This document shows positions 1-10,029 of a DNA stretch of 64,000 nucleotides, piece by piece. The notes below the pieces were generated by a model. The model was given only the letters and a program-made list of their open reading frames with translations, did no database searches and was not told where the DNA came from. Position 1 is the first letter of the stretch; each line of letters begins with the position of its first letter. Made by a program: the position numbers and the translations under genes. Source of the DNA: Adiantum capillus-veneris (taxonomy: Eukaryota > Streptophyta > Polypodiopsida > Polypodiales > Pteridaceae); assembly GCA_014529385.2 (NCBI GenBank), contig CM043958.1, positions 153,349,293 through 153,413,292 on the forward strand, in the 5' to 3' direction.

Positions 1-1092
1 GAAAGTATTGCTATGGATTTTATCTTTGATCTTCCGAGAACGCAGACAGGAAATGATGGTATTTGGACCATTATTTGCAGATTCAGCAAACAGGCTCATT
101 TTATTCCTGTCAGGAAGAAGATAAAGCCAGATCAGATGGCACGCTTGTTTATGAGTAATATTTTCAAGTATCATGGCATGCCACAGTCGATTATTAGCGA
201 CCGTGATCCACGCATGACTAGTTTGTTCTGGAGAGGCTTGTTTGAGAATATGGGTACCACGCTCAAATTCTCTTCGTCATTTCATCCTCAAACAGATGGG
301 CAGTCAGAAGAGGCAAATTCTACTGTCCTAGATCTGCTGAAGTGTTATGTGTCAGAGCATAAAGGAAAGTGGGAGCAGTATTTGCCATTGGTGGAGTATG
401 CATACAATAATACAGTGCATTCATCAACTGGCAAGGCACCTTTTGAGATAGTTGAAGGTGGCAAGAAAGTTCCTCCCATACTGCATACAAAGGACAAGAT
501 ATTTGAAGCAGATAAGTATGTTCAAGACATGGATGAAATGTACAAGAAGGTCAAAGTGGCCTTAGAAAGAACTTAGGCAAAGCAAAAGAAAGCAGCTGAT
601 CGTCACCGTCGTGAAGTAGTATATTCACTTGGTGATTGGGTGCTTCTACGGTTTGAAAAGGCAAGGTTAAAGAAGATGAAGGGCAAGGAAAGACTGTTTC
701 CAAAGCTCAGCATGCGTTACTATGGGCCTTTTCAAGTGTGCGACATAATCAGTGATGTTGCATATAGGCTGAAATTGCCTGACAGTTGGAAGATTCACAA
801 TGCGTTTCATGTGAGTCTTCTCAGACCCTATGTGGGTGATGTGCCAGAAGATATGCCAGCTGAAGATCAGCCGGAAGTCGAGGAACTTGACGAGATCTTG
901 CTCCCTGAACAGATTTTGGCACACAAAGAAAGGAAAGTGAAAGGCAAGGTTGCTAGGCGTTACTTGGTAAAGTTCAGAAACTATCCACCAATGGATGCTA
1001 AGTGGATGGAAGAAGGTGAACTTGCAGAGTCACCAACTGTGTTATCACTTTACCTGGAAGCCTTCGATTTGCAACCTACCTTGACCCCTTGA
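1..1092 (+). pseudogene. Ty3/gypsy chromovirus pol, integrase core to chromodomain (5' part off the window)
   Basis: The frame is open from base 1. The integrase core follows the usual order: a first catalytic Asp in MDFIFDL, the second in SDRDPR, and the Glu in HPQTDGQSEEAN. The GKAPFEIVEG motif and the conserved RLFPKLSMRYYGPF segment follow. The C-terminus ends in a chromodomain-like module (RRYLVKFRNYPPMDAKWMEE), which marks chromoviruses and is thought to bind modified histones and guide integration. A single in-frame TAG at 574-576 breaks an otherwise continuous frame, most simply a CAG codon changed by C-to-T. The rest of the polyprotein lies left of the window. It is followed by an untranslated stretch, a purine tract and an LTR, as expected for the 3' end of an element. 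Confidence 0.9.
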
Positions 1093-1650
1093 GTTTCAAA
1101 GCTACATGGATTGTCAGTGTGACAATGGCTTTTGAAACAAATGATGTACATGGTATTTAAAGTGAGCTCAAATCAAATACCTGTTACATGAATGTTAGAG
1201 CTGTACAGATTGTCAGTTTGGCAATTGCTCTTATGGAATGTCCAAAAGTTTGGTTAGTGCTATAGAAGTGAGTATTTCTTGTCAGTTTGTCAAGGATACA
1301 GTGATTGCTTCTATTAAAGAGTACATGTGTAACTGCATTCTTAAACTGTCGGTTTGGGTATGCTCGCAAGTGTTACGGGATCCAACGTGTACTATAAGAC
1401 AGTGGCAAAATGTGCAGCTACCATTTTGTCATTGGAAAGTTCGTGACTCAAAGCAATGGCAGAGTGCGAAGCTACCACTATGTCATTGGGACAGGGTTCA
1501 CACGCAGGCAATACATGAGTCGACGAGGTGTTGAATACACCAGGGTTGACAATGAGCATGTATGTGTCGTATATGTGTCGACAGGTGTTGAATACATCAG
1601 TGTTGACAGTAAGCATGGACGACATAGATGCAAACGAGGACGTTTGAGAT
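1093..1650 (+). other. 3' untranslated internal region of the chromovirus
   Basis: This stretch lies between the pol stop and the polypurine tract. It contains repeated short units such as the paired phrases around 1,400-1,500 (gctaccatttgtcattgg-like) and 1,530-1,610 (ggtgttgaatacaycag). No convincing gene is present. Short ORFs here overlap in several frames and look like chance. Confidence 0.6.
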
Positions 1651-1664
1651 TTCAAGAGGGGGGT
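1651..1664 (+). other. Polypurine tract before LTR B1
   Basis: The sequence caagaggggggta directly precedes TGTCACC. The same arrangement occurs at 48,646-48,660 after another chromovirus body. It is the expected plus-strand priming site of an LTR retrotransposon. Confidence 0.75.
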
Positions 1665-3030
1665 ATGTCACCAGCGTGTGACTACTATCTATCCTTTTTG
1701 TTGATTTCTTTCTTATTATCTATTTACTTTCACTTTTTGGAAACACCCCTCGGGAAATCTAACTGCCCTGCATTGCATAGCTAGTGTGGAACTGTCCAGA
1801 GGGAGTCCAGGCCTGAGGGCAAGAGAGCACTAAGGTTGGACAAGGACTATGGTTAGCCAAGTGGGGTCATTGACTAGCCAAAGTGGAATCCTTTGCTACA
1901 GAGGCTACATTTCAGTTCTGGATGTGGCCGCAGTGTACAAAGAGGGTCGGATGACCTAGAAAGATACAATGGCAGCATCTCCTAAAATTTAGGGAACTGC
2001 TATTTTGGGACCTGAAAATGTGTTGGCGTCATTACCTCCAGAATGACAAAGGGAACATTTTCTTACTCTGCCGTGAAGTCAACTGGGCAACCGGTTGGGA
2101 TATTTTTAGGCGGCAACCCCGAAACGGGAAAATGCTTGTAAAAGTGCCAAGTGGCACCTTCTGGTGCACTTGCCTTATGCAACAAGAAGTGGCGCTGAAT
2201 TTGAAGAGGAGAGAGCCTCATTTTCAGATTTTGTCACAGGTTAAGAGCTATGGAGTGCTTGCTTTCCCTCTTATGCACAGTGCGGTGCCAGGAGTGATGC
2301 CCTGCACGCTACGCACTGCCCTCTCTCTCCCCTTTGGCAGTATGTTATGCCCCTCTAGTGGGCTCTTCATTTGACCAATGTACAGTTGTGTGGGTTCATG
2401 CGCGATTGCCGAGGCAAGAGCCTCTTGCACAGGTACTGGATTAGCTAGCGGCTAATCCCCCCGCAGGTACAGGTGAATTCGGAGAGGTTTCACGCCAGAA
2501 ATCTCGTCCGATTCAAAGGGCAAGTAGCCCTACAGGTGCGGGAGCTCGAGGACTTGCTAGGGATGCGACCGGCACGCGAAACGGAGCCCGAAACAGTGAA
2601 TTACAGCCTGCTGTGTATTTTTGCAGGTTTAGGGTTTTGGCCCTAAACGGACCCTAATACCCCCAGGAGGTTCGGGGACGCAAGGGGACCGCTGTACAGG
2701 CGATCTGGCGCATTTTCAGGGCTGAAAACAGAGAATTCAGCGTGCTGCAGATTCTCGCCAGGTTTTGCAAAGTGCCCGTATGCGTCGGGAAAGTCAGTCA
2801 ATGCGTGGGAATACTGACCGTGAAGGGTTCTAGTACAGTTATGCTGCCGAAATCGGGCTGGAACAGTGGAAATTCAGCCGAGTTTGTGCGGGGCAGCTTG
2901 TAGGAACCACAGTGTTTATTCCCTCTTTTGAACAATAAAGAAATACCGAAAGGGGCGCCTAAGTTAGGGGCCAATCTGGTGTCTGTCCACTCATACAGGT
3001 GCAATCTAGCAGCCTGTATCCCTCTCCCCT
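1665..3030 (+). repeat. LTR of family B, copy B1 (3' LTR)
   Basis: It starts TGTCACC after a polypurine tract. It is assigned as an LTR because about 1.3 kb of it aligns with a second, minus-strand copy (16,974 down to about 8,870, split by a LINE). Shared blocks include cctaaaatttaggga near 1,982, gtgccaagtggca near 2,147, gccgaggcaagagcctctt near 2,408 and aataaagaaataccg near 2,933. The last contains a possible AATAAA poly(A) signal. The right end is uncertain within about 50 bp. Confidence 0.7.
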
Positions 3031-3119
3031 TTGTTGTGTCTTGAAAGTACAGGTAAAATAGACGACTAATAATGGGTGAAAGCTAAATCAAGGTTTAAAG
3101 TAAAGTCTACCGCCCTTTT

Positions 3120-3625
3120 TGGATTGAACAGGCCGGTTTCACCCTCTATGACATGCTGCGACTAGAGGCGAGTTTTAGAGCTGACACCCTTGCTGTTATT
3201 CAGTTACTTTACCCTGGAGTAAGTCCTAGTGGCGGGCACCTCCCAGTGCGACCATCAGAGTCCTATATGATATCCAATCCCATTGCTCCACTCACTGATT
3301 ATAGAAGCCCTCGCCTGACAGTGTCCGTTGTGGTCGGCAATTCTCAGGAGTGATAGTGGATGGTGGATGTGGCATCAACCTGATGCCCGAGTTCACTATG
3401 TTAGCTCTAGGTCTACAACGTACTCGCCCTGCTCCCTTCACAGTTACATTGGCCGACCAGCGAAAAGTCTACCCAGTGGGCATAGTGGACAATGTGCCTC
3501 TGCAGGTACAAGACTTTACTTTTAACTTGGATTTTGTTGTGGTTCGTCTTCCCCAGGTTGAGGGCAGATTTCCCTTGCTCATTGGAAGACCATGGCTGCG
3601 ACACACCAAAGCACTTCATGATTAG
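3120..3625 (+). pseudogene. Retropepsin-like protease fragment of an LTR retrotransposon
   Basis: The frame from 3,350 encodes about 90 residues with the layout of plant retroelement aspartic proteases: VDGGCGINLMPE at the active-site position, LADQRKVYPVGIV, then FPLLIGRPWL before the end. The usual D-T/S-G triad reads D-G-G here. A one-base frame change near 3,345 separates it from the upstream open stretch that begins near 3,153 and ends LTVSVVVGNSQ. Retropepsins cleave Gag-Pol. No reverse transcriptase follows, so this is an isolated remnant. Its relation to the LTR just to the left is unclear, because no primer-binding site separates them. Confidence 0.7.
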
Positions 3626-4315
3626 GGAAACGATGCAATGTGGATACATACTTCTGGCTCCCCAATGCAACCCATTCTCTTAGAAGGAGGTATGGATCCC
3701 GTGGTGCAACAAGTTTCTTTGTCAATGGAAACCAACCCTAAACAAGAACAACCTACTACACCTGAAGGGTCAGACGAAGATCTGCTGGAGTGGTTGGAAG
3801 CTACCAAATCTATGCCCTGTTATGGAGTCTCTATTCACTCCTTGCCTAGAGGTACACTCGCTTCCAATGTTTTCACAACTAAACCTAATGAGCCACCTGA
3901 GCCAGCTCAAAGGTTGCAGGTCACAGAGAATACTCCTAATGCGCCCTTGGTGGAAGCCTTTGAATTTGGTGAGCCTATGAAGAATCATAGAAGCGGAAAA
4001 AAATCCCCTCTACAGGAGTTCACCCCCCTTCACCATCAGCCCCATCAGCCCCTGTGCCTGCTTCTCCGACCAGAACAAAGCTCTCCTTTGTGTCTAGCTT
4101 CCTCAAGACAGGATACAACGAAAAGGATGTTGCTTTCAAGTTTTATGAATTCCCTACTCATGATAGTTGTCTTGCTCATGGTACCTCCATCAACTGCCGC
4201 GCTCTGTAGCATCTCAACTTTCTGCCCGTGGACCATGGAATTCGTCTGCAATGGAATACGAACTCTTCCGGCCATACTTTGCATTGGAGATTGATATCTG
4301 CTATCTGCCGCCTCC
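3626..4315 (+). other. Unrecognised open stretch downstream of the protease
   Basis: The frame from 3,638 stays open for 218 codons. It is rich in Pro, Glu and Ser and has no motif I recognise. It probably continues the same decayed polyprotein as the protease fragment. The position directly after the protease supports that, but no family match can be claimed. Confidence 0.4.
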
Positions 4316-4700
4316 ACACCCTCTTGCCCCCATCTACCCCCTATCCCCTACACCCTACTCTCCCCCTCAAATCCCCTCATCCCCCTACCCTTTTTCCCCT
4401 CGCCCCTAGTCCCCATGCCCACTCACCCTCGCCCCTAGTCCTTTGCCCTCGCCCCTCACAGCCCCTACCCACCCCTCGCCCCTACTCCCTACTCACCCCT
4501 CGCCCCTACCCACTTCCCCCTTGCCCCTCACACCCACCCCTCGCCCCTTCGCCCCTACCCACCCCCTACCTACCCCTTGCCCCTAGTCCCTACTCACCCC
4601 TCGCCCCTACCCACCCCCTCCCTTCCCCTCGCCCCCTAACCAGCTCCCCCTCGCCCCTATCTAGCCCTCCCCTCCCCTCTTAGCCTGAGCCAGTTTTTCC
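4316..4700 (+). repeat. C-rich minisatellite (G-rich on the minus strand)
   Basis: About 385 bp is built of irregular units close to tcgcccctacccacccc. The plus strand is almost free of G. The minus strand has dozens of GGGG runs spaced a few bases apart, matching G-quadruplex-forming patterns. The proline-rich ORFs across it are low-complexity by-products. Confidence 0.9.
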
Positions 4701-5379
4701 CCCACCCCACATTTCAGCCCATTAGCATGTGGCTCTCAAGCATTCACCTGGTGGCCATCCTGTTTCTATGAAGGCTTTTCGTTCTGCTATCATGATAGAG
4801 CTTAACCCTATTTGCGGTGTTACTCGGGCTTATGGTCATCCCTCTTTTCGAGAAGAGTGTTGTTGCAAAAAGTGTGGCAAGGTTCATCTGCAACTGCAAG
4901 CATGCACCAGGTCATTTTTCCTCTCACTATGGTTATGGAGGATAAAGATGCGCTGCAATTAAACTGAGCTTGTCTCTTTGCGGTAGAGCCTCATTCTCTT
5001 TTGCCAATTGGGATTCTTGGACTATGCAATCATACATACTGGGTTCCTGCCTATTTAAAGGCTTAAGGCGATTGAAAGCAGTGTAGTGTTTTTAACTCCA
5101 CTTTTGAGGTATGTAAGGTCATGGGCCTAGCACCTGCTTCAGGAAAGATGTACGGATGCAATACCTAGTCTTTTCTTTCACAGTTTTTTCAGTATTCCTC
5201 TCACCGAGACAGTGAGCGGTCTTGTGGCGGGCAACCTGTAGCAGGCTACAGTGTCACTTTCACAGGACACACAATTAGTACAGTTGGTCTAGGCTGGTTC
5301 ACACTGGACGGACTCTCTGGGCTGGGCAGTGACACGTAGCAACAGAGATACGAACTGGTCTAGTGGACATCGTGGCCAC
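4701..5379. other. Unassigned spacer with a short cysteine-rich ORF
   Basis: A 77-codon plus-strand ORF at 4,729-4,962 includes EECCCKKCGKVHLQL, which resembles half of a metal-binding motif, but no family is recognised. The remaining 400 bp shows no gene, no LTR ends and no tract. It is probably decayed transposon DNA. Confidence 0.35.
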
Positions 5380-6005
5380 GTCACCACCTCCACTCAGTCT
5401 GGCGATAGACTTAGATGGCTGACATTTATGAGCCGTTGGTGGCTCTTTATGGTGGTACATGTGAGTAGTAGCTGTTGGGTCAGGATCATCATCTTCTAGC
5501 TCTATGGTCCAGCGTCGTCGTTAGTAGTAGAGAGTCTATACACACAGCACTGCTTCACCATCCCTGCACATCTGAGCCTCGACACCCCATTGTACCTATG
5601 AGTCCTGGGCGGGAGCTGAGTGTGCTGCCACTCCAGAGTCTGTATTAGTTCTTTGAGATAGTCGAGTCACATGTTGTGGTTTGCTGCCGGGGCCAGGTCA
5701 CCACCTCCACTCAGTCTGGAGATAGACTTAGATGGCTGACATCTATGAGCCGTTGGTGGCTCTTTATGGTGGTACATGTGAGTAGTAGCTATTGGGTCAG
5801 GATCATCATCTTCTAGCTCTATGGTCCGGCGTCGTCGTTAGTAGTAGAGAGTCTATACACACAGCACTGCTTCACCATCCCTGCACATCTGAGCCTCGAC
5901 ACCCCATTGTACCTGTGAGTCCCGGGCTGGAGTTGAGTGTGCTGCCACGCCAGAGTCTGTATCAGTTCTTTGAGATAGTCGAGTCATATGTTGTGGTCTG
6001 CTGTT
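5380..6005 (+). repeat. 317-bp tandem duplication, two units
   Basis: Unit 1 (5,380-5,696) and unit 2 (5,697 to about 6,005) both begin gtcaccacctccactcagtc and stay nearly identical by eye, with a dozen or so differences. The second unit diverges near 6,003 into a tgttgttgttg run. No coding role is evident. Confidence 0.9.
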
Positions 6006-6828
6006 GTTGTTGTGTCTGTATGAGCTCAGTTGTTGTCTATTGTTCTTTTGTGTTTTCAGTCTGTTTGAGTGAGATTGTCACGCACATTGTACTAAGGAGC
6101 ACCCACTGTAGAGAGCACGACACACTATCCACGCTACACCTGTCTTGGTGCCGACTTAAACTGTTTGACTCTGGTGTTGATACTAGTTTCAATGATTGGT
6201 AATTTTTACTCCCAGGTGGAGTAGTGAGAAATGATGTTTGAGAATGCTTGTTCATACTCATGGCCCGGACCTGGATGGTTATTTACAGGGAGAGTATCAA
6301 GAAGTCTATACAGTGGTTACTCTCAGCATCTCCAATCGACGTAGGCTGCGGTTTGGGGGGCGTTTGGTTGTAAAAGGCGTCTATATCTCATGGCCCTGAC
6401 CTTTTTAGGTTATTTGCGAGAGGAGTGATGAGAGAGTCGCTGAACAGCTCATGGCTCGGACCTGGATGGTTATTTGTGGGGGAAATGTTCATCGACGACA
6501 TTATGTTTCTATCTCTTGTAACATGCATTAATGAGCATTTGTGTTGCATTGTGATGTGCCACCCATTGAATATTTCTTATTAGATGAGATACTTCTAGTA
6601 TGTCAAGGACCCCGGATATCAAGAGTTCCGCTTTGGAATGAGACTCCTTATTGGATGAGATTCTTCTGGGAAGCCAATGACGCAGGATATTAAGAGCTTC
6701 GAAGTAGAATGAGAAAACGGATATTCACTCCGAAACTTTTGAGCTAACTTGAGTTGTTTTGCATATATGTTGTAATCGCGGAAAGTATGCGATTACTTTC
6801 TCCACAATTACTTCCTTTCAAGGAGGGA
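6006..6828 (+). other. Decayed retroelement DNA with short repeats
   Basis: Three related units starting ctcatggcycggacctgga occur near 6,258, 6,388 (diverged) and 6,449. A block at about 6,410-6,720 is homologous to 62,640-62,890 (shared gcattgtgatgtgccamccattgaata). It is also homologous to the arms of the hairpin near 8.0-8.3 kb (gaagccaaygacg, tattaagagcttcga). A purine run aaggaggga at 6,820-6,828 directly precedes the next LTR. Confidence 0.55.
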
Positions 6829-7033
6829 TTTCACGAAATGTTGACGTGTCAAGCCACAAGAGAACCGAGCCAACCTACAGATGCCAACCGAGGGGCCTAA
6901 ACCCTAAGAAGAAGCTGCAGAAGAAGAAGAAGTCCTACCAACTTATGGGACCCCATACGATGGGGCCCAAGTGACGTAAAGGCATTAAAATAAAGCTCCA
7001 CCCTCACACACAAAAGATAGCATAACCAACTGA

Positions 7034-7088
7034 TGACGTGGCAGAGCAATACAGATTTTTTGCAATCTATGCAGGGCTTCTGACGTGG
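7034..7088 (+). promoter_or_regulatory. Repeated TGACGTGG boxes in the LTR U3
   Basis: TGACGTGG occurs at 7,034-7,041 and 7,081-7,088, with a variant (ttacgtgg) at 7,127. Each is followed by an AAYACGGAA- or GTACGGA-like sequence about 10 bp on. TGACGTGG is a known ACGT-core element for plant bZIP factors, including those of the unfolded-protein response. Position upstream of the TATA-like sequence fits an enhancer. Activity is inferred. Confidence 0.5.
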
Positions 7089-7405
7089 CTAACAATACGG
7101 AATTTCGCAATTTGTGCTGACTGTGCTTACGTGGAAGCTTGTACGGACTTCCGTAAAACGCGCTGGCAGCTTTTTACGTTCGGCACCTATGGACCAAATG
7201 CTTTTGAGTTTACAGCTCTTCATGTAACTGCTTTTGAGGCCAAGGGCCTTTATATATGTGCAGAGGGAACGCTTCGGTGAGCAGGTGCAAAGCGCGAGTA
7301 CCGGCATTGTACTAAGTTCAAGTAATACAAAGAAATTTCCAAGGGGTGCCTAGGTTTGGGGCCAGTACTCCTTGGGGTGGAACTCCGCCACTCCGTGTCG
7401 CGTGT

Positions 7406-7406
<1 letters not shown>

Positions 7407-7456
<50 letters not shown>
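7407..7456 (+). repeat. (CT)n microsatellite inside LTR A1
   Basis: About 25 CT units lie between ccactccgtgtcgcgtgtg and ttcagttcaattg. The same position is broken by LINE sequence in the copies at 57,545 and 59,253, and is short but intact at about 62,571. Confidence 0.97.
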
Positions 7457-7460
<4 letters not shown>

Positions 7461-7540
7461 CAGTTCAATTGTTATTGAAGTGCTAAAAGTCTGTTCAGTA
7501 TGTTCTTTTTCATTCGCACATGGTGCCCGTCTCGTGAGAG

Positions 7541-7557
7541 TGGTATTTTTTCAAAGC
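7541..7557 (+). other. Primer-binding site, disrupted by a T run
   Basis: The sequence after the LTR end reads TGGTAT, a short T run, then CAAAGC. The minus-strand copy near 59,164-59,178 has TGGTATCAAAGC uninterrupted. This matches the 3' end of initiator tRNA-Met, the usual primer for plant LTR elements. Confidence 0.65.
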
Positions 7558-7990
7558 ATACCGGTCCTACCAAAGAGCAGACAAAGCAAACCGGCGCTTC
7601 CAAATTCTACTAGAATTTTATTTGAAGAATCTTCGTGTCCCGACCCCAAACTTACTAGCGACTCCCACACTTACTTCATCGCACATCCAGAGCGCTCCCG
7701 TCTTCATCCCTCTGTCTTGCGAGGCATAAGCCATAAAGATCACTTGCAAGAGAAGGATCCAAGATCTGTTTTGAGCTACAGTTTTTCTTATATGCAGTGC
7801 CATGTAGTGGTGGATGTCTATAGCTACCAAGCCTCTCACTCCAAGGACTCGGCAAGCTTTCAAGAAAACTTTTGCCCGAAGTTTTATGGTTACTCGTAGC
7901 TTCTGGCAGAGAGGGGTATCCTTAAATGCTTGCCACGGAAACTCTACCGCTCACTCCAAGGACTTGGCAAGCTTTCAAGATTTTTTTTTT
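7558..7990 (+). other. Leader region of a family A element with an internal duplication
   Basis: The start (gcataccggtcctaccaaagag) matches the leader next to LTR A4 on the minus strand (gcatgcaggtcctaccaaagag). A block tcactccaaggacttggcaa occurs twice (near 7,838 and 7,949). No Gag motif is visible. The 175-codon ORF spanning the LTR and CT tract is not credible as a gene. Confidence 0.55.
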
Positions 7991-8200
7991 CTAGGAAGCC
8001 AACGACCTAAGAAATTAAGAGCTTCGATTTGGAATGAGATAACGGATTGTCACTCGGAATGTCCCTCGGAATGACCCTCAGAAGGGAACCCACAACTGTT
8101 TTGAAGCTGGTTGAAGCAATTTCGAGGGACATTCCGAGTGACAATCCGTTTTCTCATTCCAAATCAAAGCTCTTGATTTCTTGAGTCGTTGGCTTCTCGG
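7991..8200. repeat. Long inverted repeat (hairpin), 79-bp arms
   Basis: The left arm 7,991-8,069 and right arm 8,122-8,200 are reverse complements with about 7 mismatches. The loop is 52 bp. Arms contain ggattgtcactcggaatgtc and its complement. Related sequence continues to about 8,310 and matches 6,590-6,720 in inverted orientation. A transcript would form a long double-stranded stem. Confidence 0.9.
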
Positions 8201-8324
8201 AAGAATCTCATCCAACAAGGAGTCTCGATCCACATCAAAACTCTTGATATCCGGGGTCGTTGACTTCCCAAAAATATCTCATCCAATAAGAAATATTCAT
8301 TGGGTGGCCAACAGTTGTGGGTTC

Positions 8325-8860
8325 CCACAAGAAACAGTTTTGAATGTTTGCAGTAGGGCGAGCCGACGGATGCCCCCTCCACCACAGCTTCAGCACCGCG
8401 AGCCCCCCCGCCTACCATCCTCACTACTCCGCTTCCACCTCCACTTGCCTCTTCCACCCCTCCCATCTCCCCCGCTAGCCCTTTTGCCCCGTCTCCCAGC
8501 TCTTCTCAGACCCCGCCACGCCGACCCAAGGGACATGTGACTCCTCAAGAGCTCAGAGACCTCTTGGCAATGCCTCTGCCACAAGTCTTGGCGCACGCTT
8601 CGCCCCTTTGCGGCAGTCCCTTGCAAGCTGACCAGTTTTGACATTCGCCGTTGCTAGGACTTCTTCAACTACGGCTTTACACGTAATCTCGATGACTCAC
8701 CTCCCGACCTCGAGGCGGCTTGTTTCAGAGTACAAGTTCTGTTTCTGGCAGCCAGAGGTGTAGAGGCCTTAGGCACAACGTTGGTTTTCCTTTCCCGTTG
8801 TGTGGCAGGGATCAGACAGTAAAACCGGTCAATGGACTCATAAAGCGGTGATTCAATCAG
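8325..8860 (+). pseudogene. L1-type LINE ORF1 fragment
   Basis: On the plus strand this encodes remnants matching ORF1 of the L1 copy at 9.5-16.2 kb. There is a proline-rich stretch, then DFFNYGFTRNL and EAACFRVQVLFLAARGVEA, the latter matching EAACFRVHVLFLAARETEA in the longer copy. It is in the opposite orientation to that copy. The left edge abuts the hairpin, so the hairpin sequence may have inserted into this L1 piece. It contains stop codons and is truncated at both ends. Confidence 0.7.
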
Positions 8861-8869
8861 TAAACTACC

Positions 8870-9477
8870 TGACTTATCACCACACACACACTCACTAAAA
8901 GCTCACTTCCTCACTCAACACCAGATTGGCCCCAAAGTCTGGCGCCCCTTGCGGTATTTCTTTATCATTTAAGAGTAGAGAAATTAAAAAGATTGAGTGC
9001 TTCAAAGTACAGGACCTGTTCACAACAGATTTTCGAGTGTTCAGGAAAATCTCGACAACATAACAGCTCTATAACTTGCCCAAAATATAATCTCAAGTAG
9101 GGAAACACTTTCTCTCATCAAATCCCTTCCATGAGCCCAAAACAGTAAATTTCAGACGGCTGTAAACTCTGGTTTTGACCTGTTTTTCCACCTGTTTTCA
9201 GTTCTAATCAATCCCTGTCTTGTTTCCTATACCTTGGGCTAAGTTCCCATCAATTCTTGCACTATTCCGAGCGCAAAACAGTCCAAAAACAGGACAGATT
9301 CAGAGCTAAATTTAGTACCTGTACAGAGAGGTTATCACCCTCTCTTGTTCTTGCTTTGGAGTAGCAGTTAGCTACTCCCGCTCTTGTGCAAAGAGGCTCT
9401 TGCCTCGGCATTTTAACATCAAACCCACACAAATGTACATAAAGTGAGATGATCAGCCCTCTAATTAGATGATCAGA
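8870..9477 (-). repeat. LTR of family B, copy B2, 3' part
   Basis: Read on the minus strand it contains gccgaggcaagagcctctt (near 9,400) and aaagaaataccgcaaggggc (near 8,960), in the same order as LTR B1. It is separated from its 5' part (16,245-16,974) by an L1 insertion. The outer end near 8,870 adjoins the L1 fragment and is approximate. Confidence 0.75.
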
Positions 9478-9493
9478 CCTCTGGTAGAACATT
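9478..9493. repeat. Target-site duplication, left copy, of the L1 insertion
   Basis: cctctggtagaacatt here matches cctctagtagaacatt at 16,230-16,245 with one mismatch. The two copies flank the minus-strand LINE, and the poly(T) at 9,492-9,501 is its poly(A) tail. Confidence 0.9.
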
Positions 9494-10029
9494 TTTTTTT
9501 TCCGAGAAAAAGATCCTTCTATTAGTTACTGAAACTGCCCATAGGGCTACAACAACCATGGTGGGGAGACTCTCCCAATGAAAAAACCAGCATATGTACA
9601 ATGGGGCTAAATCAAGAAATGGGGGGAGGGAAAAGCCACACAGGTGGTCGGTAGTGCCGTCGGAGTACACCCTGGACCATGGTGTAGAAAGGCCCAGGAC
9701 GCCAGAGTCGAAGGAAAGCCTCTCTGTGCTCTTGCATGCAGTCGGAGCTGCCCTGTAGTCTCTCGAGCTGTCCTCCGAGAGTGTGGATCAGCTCTAGCCA
9801 AAAATCGCGAACAGTCTCTGCTGGTAGCACGGGGCGATCCTCAAAGATGCGGAAGCAACGGGCCCCCCAGATGAACCAGAGTGTCAGGCCACTGATGAGC
9901 TCCCAACACTCCTCTCTCTCACTGCACCACTCCTGTGGAGTAAGCTCTGTGGCAGGCTAGAGTGTAGGTTGCCCCTCCTGCATCACTATCATCCTGCTGG
10001 TGGAAGATAGCTCAAACTGAAGTGCCGGG

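Larger units (their letters stand above)
6829..7539 (+). repeat. LTR of family A, copy A1 (uninterrupted)
   Basis: This 711-bp LTR aligns along its length with copy A2 (minus strand, 33,698 to 30,860) and in parts with copies at 56,895, 59,180 and 62,177. The first bases TTTCACG correspond to TGTCAC in other copies. It ends ctcgtgaga. Internal marks are ccgaggggcctaaaccctaa near 6,889, TGACGTGG boxes at 7,034 and 7,081, a TATA-like tttatatatg near 7,250, and a (CT)n tract at 7,407-7,456. It serves as the reference empty copy for LINE insertions into the CT tract. Confidence 0.85.

Noticed and set aside
4228-4683. Proline-rich ORFs across the C-rich minisatellite
   Set aside because: Composition alone keeps the frame open, and the flanking residues match nothing.
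7372-7899. Long ORFs reading Ser-Leu, Arg-Glu or Cys-Val repeats through the microsatellites (also near 20,100, 24,680, 26,900, 28,550, 57,540)
   Set aside because: Dinucleotide repeats are open in several frames. The residues outside the repeats match LTR or LINE non-coding parts.
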